A DNA stretch of 64,000 bases from an uncultured Clostridia bacterium (GTDB lineage Bacteria > Bacillota > Clostridia > Lachnospirales > Lachnospiraceae), in NCBI GenBank assembly GCA_948467395.1, contig CAOKDX010000001.1, forward strand, positions 124,001 to 188,000, given 5' to 3'. Shown here piece after piece: positions 7,784-20,053 of this stretch. Numbering within the stretch: the stretch's first letter is position 1; each line of letters begins with the position of its first letter. A program made the position numbers and the translations under genes. The notes below the pieces were generated by a model that was not told the origin of the DNA, searched no databases, and was given only the letters and a program-made list of their open reading frames with translations.

Positions 7784-8242
7784 TCAGGCCATTCCGTTTG
7801 CTGTCTTATATTTATAGATCATCTCGGCGTGATTCTGCTCTTCTGTCTGGATGTGGTTCAGAAGCTTTCTGACATTGGTAGCGGCGAAACGGAAGAGGTC
7901 GTTGTTGTAAGTGGAGGAGATGAGTTTCTCTGTCGCAATAGAATCGGTACACAGAAACTGGTCATGCTTTTTCTCCTCTGAATTGTCTCCTGCGGAGTAG
8001 GTTACAGTGGGATTGTAGCCCTCCATCCTGGTCTGTGCCGCCTTTACATCCGGTACGCTTCCTTTCAGAACTTCTCCCAGGGATTCGAAATGCTCCTGCT
8101 CTTCATCGCCGATGCGGTGGAAGAGATCCTTGAGCTGGCGGTCGTGGGCGGACGCCTCATAGAAACGGTATTTTTCCACACAGGTTTTCTCCTGGGTCTG
8201 TAAATCCTTGATCACATTTGTCTCTGCTTCAGTCAGCTGCAT
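7784..8242 (-). CDS. Ferritin-like / CotF-type spore coat protein
   Basis: The protein is about 152 aa and all helical. The start MQLTEAETNVIKDLQTQEK and the later EEQEHFESLGEVL and EEQNHAEMIY give the two ExxH-containing helical hairpins of the ferritin-like/Coat F family. Clostridial members are annotated as spore coat proteins; iron or manganese binding is possible because the Glu and His of both repeats are kept. The ATG at 8242 follows AAGGAGAA by seven bases. It is monocistronic with its own strong terminator. Its presence supports a spore-forming host. Confidence 0.8.
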   Translation of the reverse strand: MQLTEAETNVIKDLQTQEKTCVEKYRFYEASAHDRQLKDLFHRIGDEEQEHFESLGEVLKGSVPDVKAAQTRMEGYNPTVTYSAGDNSEEKKHDQFLCTDSIATEKLISSTYNNDLFRFAATNVRKLLNHIQTEEQNHAEMIYKYKTANGMA

Positions 8243-8371
8243 AATATCATTCTCCTTTTTTATAGTTTTTCTCATTATTTCCTAATTCCGGAAATATATA
8301 CTGTTTTCTATTTGAATTAGAAAAAAAGTGTGTTAAAATATTGATATCAGACCGTAAGGGGGCGTTTGGTT

Positions 8372-8989
8372 ATGGATCATTTATATACGATAGAGGGCAG
8401 GAAGTGGCAGACCATACTGCGTGTGCTTACACTGATCACCCTGTTTGCCGGGGCGTATGCGCTGGTGCAGAGTGTTTTGCTGCTCATACAGGATCTGGAA
8501 ATCCCGGATCTGTCCATACTGGTGGTGGTCATCTATCTTCTGGGGACTCCGTTTGCCTTTTTGGCGGCGCTGCTCTGGGCTTACAGTGTACATCGGATGA
8601 CCCAGGCGGGAAATGGGGATCTGGCGCTGGTAGTTGGCTTCGCCATGATGATTATGGTAAATATTGATAAGCTGGTGTATGTTTCCATCCACCATGAGGA
8701 GGATTCCGTGAGCTTTGTGATCCTCAGCGGGATCAAGCTGGTCTGCTTTGTCATCTGTTTTCTGCACTATCAGGGAATCGGAAACAGGGGAATCACACTG
8801 TTTGCCGCTATTCTTCTTGTGGCGTCTGCCGCACTGGAGCTGGAGGAGGCCGTACGGTATCTTATCGGAATGAGCTATTATGCACTGAACAGCTATTACT
8901 TTGTACAGACGCTGCTGGAAGCACTTCTGGCCTCCGAGGGGCTGCTATTTGCCTTTGGCATAAAGAGAGGATACATACAGAAACGCTAG
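8372..8989 (+). CDS. Multi-pass membrane protein of unknown function
   Basis: The protein is about 205 aa with six or more hydrophobic segments (for example ILRVLTLITLFAGAYALVQ, LSILVVVIYLLGTPFAFLAA, LVVGFAMMIMVNI and FVICFLHYQGI). I recognise no family motif. AAGGGGG lies about 11 bases upstream of the ATG. The next gene, an HD protein, begins 30 bases downstream on the same strand, so they may be co-transcribed. The gap between them contains a partial copy of the dispersed element (GGCCATTGAGC). Confidence 0.7.
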   Translation: MDHLYTIEGRKWQTILRVLTLITLFAGAYALVQSVLLLIQDLEIPDLSILVVVIYLLGTPFAFLAALLWAYSVHRMTQAGNGDLALVVGFAMMIMVNIDKLVYVSIHHEEDSVSFVILSGIKLVCFVICFLHYQGIGNRGITLFAAILLVASAALELEEAVRYLIGMSYYALNSYYFVQTLLEALLASEGLLFAFGIKRGYIQKR

Positions 8990-9019
8990 ACGGCCATTGA
9001 GCGAAAAAGGAGAATGCGC

Positions 9020-9760
9020 ATGAAGATGTCACCGGAATGCCCGGCTGTGCTGAGGTCTTCTGAAAATTATTTCTGCCGGATGCTGCAGGCGGAGAGAGCG
9101 GGAAAGGACGAGGAAATCTGTTCCATCTGTCCGGAGCTCAGACGCAGGTCGGCGGATTTCCCCTGTCTGGACAGGGCTCTGAAATTTGCTGCCAAGGCCC
9201 ACCGGACACAGACGAGGAAGGGGACCGACATCCCCTACCTGATCCATCTGATCCGGACTTGGGATTATGTGCGTCGCATGACAGAGGATCCGGAGGAACA
9301 GGCGGCGGCCCTGCTGCACGATGTCCTGGAGGATACAACGGTGACCTTTGATCAGCTGCGCCAGGCATTTGGCGGCAGGATCGCCGGTCTGGTGGCGGGA
9401 GAGAGCGAGTGCAAGAGGAAGGACTGTCCGGCGGGGGAGACCTGGAGGATCCGCAAACAGGAGACCATTGACCGGCTCAGGGCGCGGCTTGGAAATGAGG
9501 GAGAACGGCCGGCGATGCATATTGCCCTGGGGGACAAGCTGGCCAATCTGTATTCCATGGCATATGAGTACCGGGATACCGGGGAGCGTCTATGGGAGAA
9601 ATTCAACCAGAAGGAGAAATCCATGCACGCGTGGTACTACGGAGAGATGGGAACTGTATTTTCCGATTATTTTCAAGGCGCCAGGGAGTATGGGATGGTA
9701 GAGGAATATCAGGTATATTACAGGGAGGTTTTTGGACATTATGAAATTTCAGGCAGTTGA
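9020..9760 (+). CDS. HD-domain protein of the RelA/SpoT hydrolase type
   Basis: The protein is about 246 aa. Residues about 55-135 form a (p)ppGpp-hydrolase-like HD domain: AAKAHRTQTRKGTDIPYLIH, then ALLHDVLEDT with the metal-binding His-Asp, then LGDKLANLYSM. There is no synthetase domain, so it resembles small alarmone hydrolases (Mesh1-like). Hydrolysis of ppGpp or a related nucleotide to the 5' diphosphate is the likely activity (family knowledge). The AAAAAGG site fits the ATG at 9020; an ATG at 9014 is too close. It overlaps the next gene by 20 bases, indicating translational coupling. Confidence 0.82.
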   Translation: MKMSPECPAVLRSSENYFCRMLQAERAGKDEEICSICPELRRRSADFPCLDRALKFAAKAHRTQTRKGTDIPYLIHLIRTWDYVRRMTEDPEEQAAALLHDVLEDTTVTFDQLRQAFGGRIAGLVAGESECKRKDCPAGETWRIRKQETIDRLRARLGNEGERPAMHIALGDKLANLYSMAYEYRDTGERLWEKFNQKEKSMHAWYYGEMGTVFSDYFQGAREYGMVEEYQVYYREVFGHYEISGS

Positions 9761-10232
9761 TGAGCTGGGGCAGTTTTCTTTTGACGATTCCGGCATCCGG
9801 CAGCTGAAGATCGCTGGCGGACAGGCAGAATTTACACTGGACGGCGCGGTAGTGAGGGCTGGCAATTCCCAGAATGCAAGATTCCAGGATATGTACAGCG
9901 GAGAACTGATCCTGCAGCTGGAGAATGCGGAGTTGGCCCGTCTGATGAAAGAGGGAATGAAGTATTATGACGCGGACGGGAAGCTGGTCCGGGAGGTGCC
10001 GGATGAGGATGTGCCTGTACCGGCTCAGCCGGCAGTGCTCAGCCGGCTCTCCAGCGGGAAGATATTTACTGTGGTGATGGATGATGTGGCGGAGGGATAT
10101 GCCTGTGAGTTTGGCATCGACGTGCCGCAGGAGCAGGACGAGGAAGAGACGGACACATTCTGGCTCTGCCTGACCTTCGATCATTCCACTGCGATGTGGG
10201 ACCGCTACTGCAGCCCGTCCGAAGGAGAATGA
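9741..10232 (+). CDS. Uncharacterised protein coupled to the HD hydrolase
   Basis: The protein is about 163 aa, soluble and acidic, with no signal peptide or membrane segment. Its first 80 residues look like paired beta strands (MKFQAVDELGQFSFDDSGIR; AEFTLDGAVVRAGN). I recognise no family. The ATG at 9741 lies 11 bases after GGGAGG, within the last 20 bases of the HD gene, so the two are translated together and probably act together (inference). Confidence 0.65.
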   Translation: MKFQAVDELGQFSFDDSGIRQLKIAGGQAEFTLDGAVVRAGNSQNARFQDMYSGELILQLENAELARLMKEGMKYYDADGKLVREVPDEDVPVPAQPAVLSRLSSGKIFTVVMDDVAEGYACEFGIDVPQEQDEEETDTFWLCLTFDHSTAMWDRYCSPSEGE

Positions 10233-10388
10233 CCAATTTCTGACAATCTTTTTTCACTTTACTGACACGGTACGATGCTACCATCATAGTCAGACATAGC
10301 AGCACCCCGCAGCGGCATCCATCTGAAGCTGACGTTGTGCTGGGAATCAGAGCTGTGCGTGTTAGTAAATCATAGAAAGGAAGATTGT

Positions 10389-11849
10389 ATGAATGGTAAG
10401 AAAAAAAATTTTGCCAGGGGGATGGCGCTCTGCCTGACGCTGGCATTGATCATGGGGAATGCACCGGGACTGAATGGCCTGGTGCGGGAGTCAAAAGCAG
10501 CGGATACATCAGGGACAACGCAGCCGGTGGAGAGCCCTTCGGTTTCCCCCGGAACCTCTCAGGATTCCACGGCAAGTCCCGCTCCGTCTCCGTCTTCTAC
10601 GGCTTCCGGAGGGGCTGTGACGGTAGATCTGTCCCAGTACCGGCCGGCGGCACCGGAGTCAGTGGCAGCCCGCGGCGGCTCCAAGCGTGTGAGGATCACA
10701 TGGAAAAGCGTTGTCGGTGCAGAGGGATATTATATCTATGCCCGTCCTTCCGGATCGGCAGCCTATACGAAGGCGGCTACCATTAAGGATGGCACAGTGA
10801 CCACCTATGACAAGACCTCGCTGCTGCAGAATACCACATATTATTTCCAGGTATCCGCATACCGCACCGTGTACAACACGGAGGTGGAAAGTACTCTGTC
10901 CGCCGCTGTCTCAGCGAAGACGGCAGCCGTTTCTGCCACCTCTAAGGCGGCGAAGAAATATAATACCAAGGCGAAGTTTACCAAGTCACCGGCTTATAAA
11001 AAGTATACGGCCATGAAGAACCGTATGAATTACAGCAAGGGCTTCTCCATCCCGGGTATGAAGAATACCAATGTGGGCGGCTTTGCCTGTACGACCATGA
11101 TGCCGCAGGCTATGTGCTACGCCGGGAATTACCTGCTGATATCCGCATATGATACGAAGGGAATCGATTATTCCGTGATCTATGTGGTGAGCAAGGCGGC
11201 TAAATCCTATATTACAACCATTGTCCTGCCCAGTAAGGCGAAGGTAGGGGGAATGGCGTATGACGGAAATAATATCTGGATCTCCAAGGGAACCTCGGTG
11301 GGCTGTTTTCCTTATTCCTTTATTAACGATGCCGTGAACAGCGGAAGTGCATACAAGACGCTGGCTGCCTATACCAGCGTGTGCAAGGTTAAGACATCTT
11401 CCTCCTATATGGGATATTATGACGGCACTCTGTGGGTGGGGCCATACAGTGCAGGAAACACGACAATGTATGGCTATACAGTGAATGACAAGGAGAAGAT
11501 ACCGACCCTGACACAGCGTTACAGCATGGCGATGCCCTCCAGATGCCAGGGGATCACATTTGACAAGGATGGGACAATGATCGTGTCCAGAAGCTACCGC
11601 ACCAAGCTGACCCAGAGCGGGTATATCTCACAGCTCCGCACCTACATGCCCTCGTATGGAAAGGTCAGCGCCACTGGGAAGATTTTGAAGAATACGGCTC
11701 TTGCCAAAACGAAAATGCCGCCAAAGGTAGAGGGAATGGCGATTTACGGGACCTACACCTACACCCTGTTCTCATCCTGCCAGTGCAGCAGCTGTAAATA
11801 TCCGGTGGACCGGGTGATCGCATTGAAGACGAACAAACTGCTGGGTTAG
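10389..11849 (+). CDS. Secreted fibronectin type III domain protein
   Basis: The protein is about 486 aa. A signal peptide ends near residue 38 (VRESKAA), and a Pro/Ser/Thr-rich linker follows (about 40-80). One FN3 domain lies at about 88-180 (RVRITWKSVVGAEGYYIYAR; TTYYFQVSAYRT). The remaining 300 residues contain repeated strand blocks (GGFACTTMMPQAMCYAGNYL, VGGMAYDGNNIWIS), a possible propeller-like exodomain of unknown role. The tail has CQCSSCKYP. The ribosome site is GAAAGGAAG. The signal-peptide end RESKAA is shared with the truncated protein at 63755, suggesting one export class. The ligand is unknown. Confidence 0.8.
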   Translation: MNGKKKNFARGMALCLTLALIMGNAPGLNGLVRESKAADTSGTTQPVESPSVSPGTSQDSTASPAPSPSSTASGGAVTVDLSQYRPAAPESVAARGGSKRVRITWKSVVGAEGYYIYARPSGSAAYTKAATIKDGTVTTYDKTSLLQNTTYYFQVSAYRTVYNTEVESTLSAAVSAKTAAVSATSKAAKKYNTKAKFTKSPAYKKYTAMKNRMNYSKGFSIPGMKNTNVGGFACTTMMPQAMCYAGNYLLISAYDTKGIDYSVIYVVSKAAKSYITTIVLPSKAKVGGMAYDGNNIWISKGTSVGCFPYSFINDAVNSGSAYKTLAAYTSVCKVKTSSSYMGYYDGTLWVGPYSAGNTTMYGYTVNDKEKIPTLTQRYSMAMPSRCQGITFDKDGTMIVSRSYRTKLTQSGYISQLRTYMPSYGKVSATGKILKNTALAKTKMPPKVEGMAIYGTYTYTLFSSCQCSSCKYPVDRVIALKTNKLLG

Positions 11850-11860
11850 TACAACAAAAA

Positions 11861-12865
11861 CTAGTTCATAGCTGGCAGAAAGACAAATACCATGGCAAAA
11901 TAAAGGCATACAAAGACTGCTCCCAGTGCCAGAACCGGCAGCAGGGTCTGGGCGGCGCCGGGTGAGACACCCTTCCTGTGGAAATAGGAGTGCCGCCGAA
12001 AGGCGAAGCAGCCACAGTGGACGAAAAATATCAGGGCGAACATGATAACAGAGGGAAGGTTATCTGTCTTATAAAAGAATATGAGGAGCAGCCATTCAAA
12101 GGAGAGTATGATTCCCTGAAAGGGGAAGGTGAGGGTGTAAGGGATACTGACACTCTCGCGTTCCTCCTCTTCGATCACCTGATTTTTGGCATAGTCCAGA
12201 TCGGTCTGTACCTCCTGCATATTCTGATACTGTTTTTCAGGATTTTTCTCCAGGCACTTGCGGATTACGGATTCATACCGTTTTCCGCAGGTGCATTTTT
12301 GTTTCTCCGGTTTCTTTCCTGTGAGCATCTCGTGGAACAGAGATCCCAGGGTATTGAGTATGCCGGCGAGAGTGGTTCTCTTCTTCTTGTAATCCGGTAC
12401 AAAATCGAGAAATTTTACCCGGCCGGTGGAGGTGACGAAAATGTTGCTTGGTTTCAGGTTGTGGTGGATGATCTGGGGCTGCAGGCTCATCAGCTCCTGG
12501 ATATAGCGGCAGACCTGCTCCATAATGTGATAGGCATCCTCCTCGCTAAAGGTGGTCCTGCGGCTTTTGTTCCGCGCCAGGAGTTCCGCGAGAGTATTCC
12601 CTTTCAGAAATTCCTCCACCACCAGTGTACTGTCGTCAAAGTATTTCACACTGTAGATGTGCGGCCAATGGCTGTAATCCAGAAGCTTAAGCTGTGTGTA
12701 CAGCTTCTTTATATTCTGTTTGCGGTAGATCTTCAGAATGCCTTCGGGATGCCCCGGTTCCGCGATGCACCTGACCTTGTAGATCAGGGTGTGGTCGTTC
12801 TGCGAGATCGGTTCTCCCATAGGGACATATTGCTTTGTTACGAAAAGTTCTTTCTCTGATGCCAT
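11861..12865 (-). CDS. Ser/Thr-kinase-like protein (probable pseudokinase) with C-terminal membrane helices
   Basis: The protein is 334 aa. Residues about 15-225 follow the eukaryotic-type kinase fold: lysine in EGILKIYRK, VVEEFLKGNTL hinge, IIHHNLKPSN catalytic loop, VKFLDF, and a helical C-lobe ending KCLEKNPEKQYQNM. The catalytic-loop Asp of HxDLKPxN is Asn here, and DFG reads DFV, so phosphotransfer is doubtful. Residues about 240-334 contain three or so hydrophobic helices that would place the kinase fold on the inner face of the membrane. No extracellular PASTA domain is present. The ribosome site is GGAGG seven bases before ATG. It is monocistronic. Signalling by binding rather than catalysis is an inference. 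Confidence 0.8.
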   Translation of the reverse strand: MASEKELFVTKQYVPMGEPISQNDHTLIYKVRCIAEPGHPEGILKIYRKQNIKKLYTQLKLLDYSHWPHIYSVKYFDDSTLVVEEFLKGNTLAELLARNKSRRTTFSEEDAYHIMEQVCRYIQELMSLQPQIIHHNLKPSNIFVTSTGRVKFLDFVPDYKKKRTTLAGILNTLGSLFHEMLTGKKPEKQKCTCGKRYESVIRKCLEKNPEKQYQNMQEVQTDLDYAKNQVIEEEERESVSIPYTLTFPFQGIILSFEWLLLIFFYKTDNLPSVIMFALIFFVHCGCFAFRRHSYFHRKGVSPGAAQTLLPVLALGAVFVCLYFAMVFVFLPAMN

Positions 12866-13022
12866 AATACCACCTCCGTCCTGTTTCTATTATAACGCAG
12901 GAAAAGGATTCAGACTAGTTTTTTTCACGGAAATAATTTATAATAGCTCATTAGGGGACAGCGGAACTGAGACCAGGATGAGCCGCCGGCCGGCTGACCG
13001 ATGAAAGTGAGTGGAGGAAACT

Positions 13023-14213
13023 ATGATTTTGCGATATCCGTCTTATTATAAGAAATTTTCCTGTATTGCCCAGAGGTGTGAGGATACCTGCTGCGCGGGA
13101 TGGGAAATTGACATTGATGATGCCAGTTATGAGTATTATATGAGCGTGAAGGGAGAATTTGGGGAGCGGCTGCGCCGGAGCATCCGGGAATACCGGCCGG
13201 AGGATACAGATGTATATGAATCCCATGGCTTTATACTGGGAGAGGACAGGCGCTGTCCGTTTCTGGACCGGGAGGGACTCTGCGACCTGTACCGTGAGCT
13301 GGGGGAAGAAGCACTCTGTGATGTATGTACCGATACACCCAGGAATTTTCTGGAGTATGGCGGAGCCAGGGAAATTTCCATCAGTGCCGCCTGTGCCGAG
13401 GCCGGGAGGCTGATCTATTCAGAGGAGGAACGGATTACCTTTGTGGAGGAAGAGGCGGAGGAGGAGCTGGACTGGGAGGAGAGTGAGGAGGAAAAGCGCC
13501 TTGCATCCCAGATTAGGACGGCCAGGGACAGGGCAATACGGATTCTGCAGAACAGAGAGATCCCCATTGAGATGAGGATCCCGCGGTATCTTTCCTTTGC
13601 AGAGGAGGTACAGGCGTGTCTGAATATAAATAAGCCAGAGGGGATTAGCAGAATTCCCTGGGAACAATATCTTTCTTGTCCCGAAAAGGCAGAGGAAGTC
13701 AAGGACAGGAGGGCGCCGCAGGAATGGCAGTACCGGATGTTTCTCCAGCGCATGGCGGACTTTACCCGGCTGGACAGCGTGAGCGGGGAATGGGAATCCC
13801 TGCTGCGTCAGCTGCAGGAAAAATTTGTGGAGCCGGAGAATGGTGCCAGTTTGTATGGCAGGGCGCACCAGCGGCTGCGGGAGGTGCTGGCGGCACAGAA
13901 GAGGGAATATGAGTATGAGCATCTGATGGTGTATCATGTATTTACCTGCCAGGCGCGGTGTGTGGATGATTATGACTTTATCGGGAAGGCGAAGCTGGCG
14001 GTGGTGAGTTTTCTTATGATACGGGATATTGACGCCCTGAGACTTCTGGCAAAGGGCAGCTATGAGAGGGAGGACCGGGTAGATATTGCCAGAGTCTATG
14101 CCCGGGAGGTGGAGCACTCAGAGGATAATCTGCAATATCTGGCAGAGGAATTTATGTTTCAGGAGGCCTACTGCCCGGAATCTCTTTGCAGGGCAGTTCC
14201 GGCACCACTCTAG
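13023..14213 (+). CDS. FliB-family (flagellin lysine N-methylase-like) Cys-rich protein
   Basis: The protein is about 396 aa. The N-terminus MILRYPSYYKKFSCIAQRCE continues with DTCCAGWEIDID, then CPFLDREGLCDLY, ALCDVCTDTPR and SAACAEAGR. This run of conserved cysteines defines the FliB / YkgJ-like family, which probably binds a metal or Fe-S centre. FliB methylates flagellin lysines in Salmonella, but there are no flagellar genes in this window, and clostridial relatives are often far from flagellar loci. So the substrate here is uncertain. GGAGGA lies six bases before ATG 13023, making this the clear start. It ends in a strong hairpin (14196-14224). Confidence 0.82.
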   Translation: MILRYPSYYKKFSCIAQRCEDTCCAGWEIDIDDASYEYYMSVKGEFGERLRRSIREYRPEDTDVYESHGFILGEDRRCPFLDREGLCDLYRELGEEALCDVCTDTPRNFLEYGGAREISISAACAEAGRLIYSEEERITFVEEEAEEELDWEESEEEKRLASQIRTARDRAIRILQNREIPIEMRIPRYLSFAEEVQACLNINKPEGISRIPWEQYLSCPEKAEEVKDRRAPQEWQYRMFLQRMADFTRLDSVSGEWESLLRQLQEKFVEPENGASLYGRAHQRLREVLAAQKREYEYEHLMVYHVFTCQARCVDDYDFIGKAKLAVVSFLMIRDIDALRLLAKGSYEREDRVDIARVYAREVEHSEDNLQYLAEEFMFQEAYCPESLCRAVPAPL

Positions 14214-14224
14214 GGTGCCGGAAC
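14196..14224. repeat. Hairpin at convergent gene ends
   Basis: Perfect 11-base arms GTTCCGGCACC (14196-14206) and GGTGCCGGAAC (14214-14224) span the stop codon of the fliB-like gene. There is no T-run, so it may protect mRNA ends or act as a weak terminator between the convergent fliB-like and transporter genes. Confidence 0.55.
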
Positions 14225-14259
14225 AAATACCATCTGGGCCGTCTGGCAGGGAAAACGGT

Positions 14260-15633
14260 TTACCGCTCCTGCAGCTCGGCATTTGCCTGTTCTACCTTCA
14301 GGCGGGAGAGAAGAATCAGTATGATGAAGTTGATGATCATGGGGACCCACAGATACATAAAATAAAGCATATTGATACAGGACTGGGCCTGTTCCGCGGC
14401 ATTGGCGATATAGCCGCTGGCGGCCAGGAGCCAGCCTGCCAGCGCCGTGCCGATCCCTCCGCCAATTTTTACGCCAAGGCTGGTGCAGGAAAACATGGTG
14501 CCGTCGATCCGTTTATGTTTTGTCAGGAAGGTGTATTCGGAGCAGGAGGCGATCAGCGCGTTCAGATCACCCTGCAGGGGGCTCATGCCGATGGAGGCGA
14601 TACCGGAGAAGAGGAGCATCAGTGGCAGATTTCCCATATATCCCGCTGCGATCACCATCCCCCGGGCGGCGGTTGCCACAATATAGCCCGCCAGGTTGAG
14701 CCGGTACATGCCGTTCAGCTTCTTTACCAGTATCGGCGTAAAGATAAGTCCGGCGATCAGGGGGATATTGATGGCGAGGGAGAATACCCCCAGCAGGGTG
14801 GCGTCCCCGAGAATATAGGTCATAAAGTAGATTCCCATATTCAGTGTGGCAGTGAAGATCTGTGAGAGGATATAAATACAGCAGATGATCAGATAAAACT
14901 TATTGGCGGCAAGCAGGCGGATGGCGTCCTTTAGACGGTACTTTTCGGACTCTCCTGACTCCTCTTCCCCGGACGCCGTTTCCATAGGATGAAGATTCTC
15001 CTCTTCCGGGAGCTCCTTCACAGACATTACCGAGATCGTATTGACAATGAGGCCGATCACGGCGTAGATAACTGCCACGGTGCGCCAGCCGGAGGCGCCG
15101 CCGCCGAATGTCTGCACGGCATTGACGGTGATGTACTGGATCAGCATGCTTGTGCCAAAGGCAAACATAAACCGGATGGAACCCATCTGGACGCGTTCCC
15201 CGCTGTTTCTCGTGATGAGGGAGGTCAGGGCAGAGTAGGCGATGTTGTTGGCAGTAAAGAAGACGGCATTCAGCAGCGTATAGGCAATGAAAAACCAGGC
15301 GTATTTGGCTGTCTCACCCAGAGAGACAGGGATGGCGAATATGGCGATGAGTGTGCCAAAGCATCCCACAAAGGCCCAGAGCATCCAGGGACGCGCCTTG
15401 CCCATCTTCGTTTTCGTCTTGTCGATCAGAGAGCCGAAGAAGATATCCGTGACGCCGTCAAAAAGCTTGGAAACCATCATCAGTGTGCCGACGATGCCGG
15501 CATTGAGACCGATGGTATCAGTCAGGTAGATCATGACAAAGGAAGAGAGAAAGGCATATACGACGTTACCGGCCACATCTCCGGAACCATAACCAACCTT
15601 ATTGTACCATCTTAAATATTTGCGTTCATTCAT
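14260..15633 (-). CDS. GPH-family glycoside:cation symporter
   Basis: The protein is about 457 aa with around twelve membrane segments. The N-terminal MNERKYLRWYNKVGYGSGDV and the cytoplasmic loop DIFFGSLIDKTKTKMGKARPW are characteristic of the glycoside-pentoside-hexuronide (MelB-like) family, where the conserved Asp residues couple sugar uptake to Na+ or H+. It lies 22 bases downstream of the beta-galactosidase gene on the same strand, so it probably imports the beta-galactoside that enzyme splits. The ATG at 15633 sits eight bases after GGAAGGAG. Control by the divergent AraC regulator is likely. The sugar specificity cannot be read from sequence. Confidence 0.92.
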   Translation of the reverse strand: MNERKYLRWYNKVGYGSGDVAGNVVYAFLSSFVMIYLTDTIGLNAGIVGTLMMVSKLFDGVTDIFFGSLIDKTKTKMGKARPWMLWAFVGCFGTLIAIFAIPVSLGETAKYAWFFIAYTLLNAVFFTANNIAYSALTSLITRNSGERVQMGSIRFMFAFGTSMLIQYITVNAVQTFGGGASGWRTVAVIYAVIGLIVNTISVMSVKELPEEENLHPMETASGEEESGESEKYRLKDAIRLLAANKFYLIICCIYILSQIFTATLNMGIYFMTYILGDATLLGVFSLAINIPLIAGLIFTPILVKKLNGMYRLNLAGYIVATAARGMVIAAGYMGNLPLMLLFSGIASIGMSPLQGDLNALIASCSEYTFLTKHKRIDGTMFSCTSLGVKIGGGIGTALAGWLLAASGYIANAAEQAQSCINMLYFMYLWVPMIINFIILILLSRLKVEQANAELQER

Positions 15634-15655
15634 AAAAATCACTCCTTCCGGTGTA

Positions 15656-19088
<3,433 letters not shown>

Positions 19089-19976
19089 ATGTATACGAAC
19101 TCAGCATACCGCAGTGATTGCAGAAGGGGAGAATTCAAGGACCGCAGCAGGCCGTTGATCATTAACAGCTGCGGGACGTACCGATTGTATACAAGACCGA
19201 AGCTCCCCACCTACCGGCCCCGGGGGAGGCTGGATTTTCAGCTGCTCTATGTCGCAGGCGGACGTGCCCATTTCCACCTGGACGGAAAAGAGGAAATTGT
19301 CACGGCGGGCCATATGGTGCTGTTCCGTCCCAGAGAGGTTCAGAAATATGAATATTACGGGGTGGACCAGACAGAGGTGTACTGGGTGCATTTCACTGGG
19401 AGCAACGTTACCAATATCCTGCGCCATTACGACATCCCGGAAGACAGAAAGATGTTTTACTGCGGGTATTCCCTGGAATATCAAAAGCTGTTCCGCCATA
19501 TGATCCATGAGCTGCAGATGTGCAGGGAGGATTACGAGGAAATGCTGGCCATCCTGCTCCGCCAGGTATTTATACTGATCCGGAGGAAGCTGGGGGAGGG
19601 CGGTGATACCGGGCGGGATAACCATACACTGGCACGGGAGATCGACGATGCCGTGGCCTACTTCAATGAACATTACAACAAGGACCTGAATATCGAGGAG
19701 TATGCGGGTTCCCGGCATATGAGCACCAGCTGGTTTATCCGGAATTTTAAGAAATATATGGGGGTCACGCCGATGCAGTATGTGCTCTCGCTGCGGATGT
19801 CTAACGCCGAGAGCCTGCTGGAGATGACGGACTACAATGTCACAGAGATCAGCAGCATCGTCGGGTATGACAATCCGCTGTATTTCAGCCGCATGTTCAA
19901 AAAGCAGAGAGGGCTCTCGCCCTCTGAGTACCGGAAGAAGATCAGACGGCTTGACAATTGTGTCAAAAACGTGTAA
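19089..19976 (+). CDS. AraC-family transcriptional regulator of the beta-galactoside genes
   Basis: The protein is about 295 aa. Residues 20-160 form an AraC-type cupin sensor domain (RPRGRLDFQLLYVAGGRAHF, GHMVLFRPREVQKYEYYG). Residues about 190-290 hold two helix-turn-helix motifs: EEYAGSRHMSTSWFIRNFKK and VTEISSIVGYDNPLYFSRMF, ending RGLSPSEYRK. It should bind a sugar through the cupin and activate the divergent lacZ-GPH operon (inference from layout and family). AAAAGGAGAG lies just before ATG 19089; an in-frame TTG at 19068 lies before that ribosome site and is rejected. Confidence 0.93.
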   Translation: MYTNSAYRSDCRRGEFKDRSRPLIINSCGTYRLYTRPKLPTYRPRGRLDFQLLYVAGGRAHFHLDGKEEIVTAGHMVLFRPREVQKYEYYGVDQTEVYWVHFTGSNVTNILRHYDIPEDRKMFYCGYSLEYQKLFRHMIHELQMCREDYEEMLAILLRQVFILIRRKLGEGGDTGRDNHTLAREIDDAVAYFNEHYNKDLNIEEYAGSRHMSTSWFIRNFKKYMGVTPMQYVLSLRMSNAESLLEMTDYNVTEISSIVGYDNPLYFSRMFKKQRGLSPSEYRKKIRRLDNCVKNV

Positions 19977-20053
19977 AATATTAACTGTCGTATGTTCGCG
20001 TATTGGAAAGCCAGATACGGAATGACGAACAATTTAAATGGAGGTGCTCCTTA

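Noticed and set aside
11978-12859. Long open frame opposite the pseudokinase gene
   Set aside because: It lies entirely within the kinase-like gene on the other strand, lacks a ribosome site and has no protein signature.
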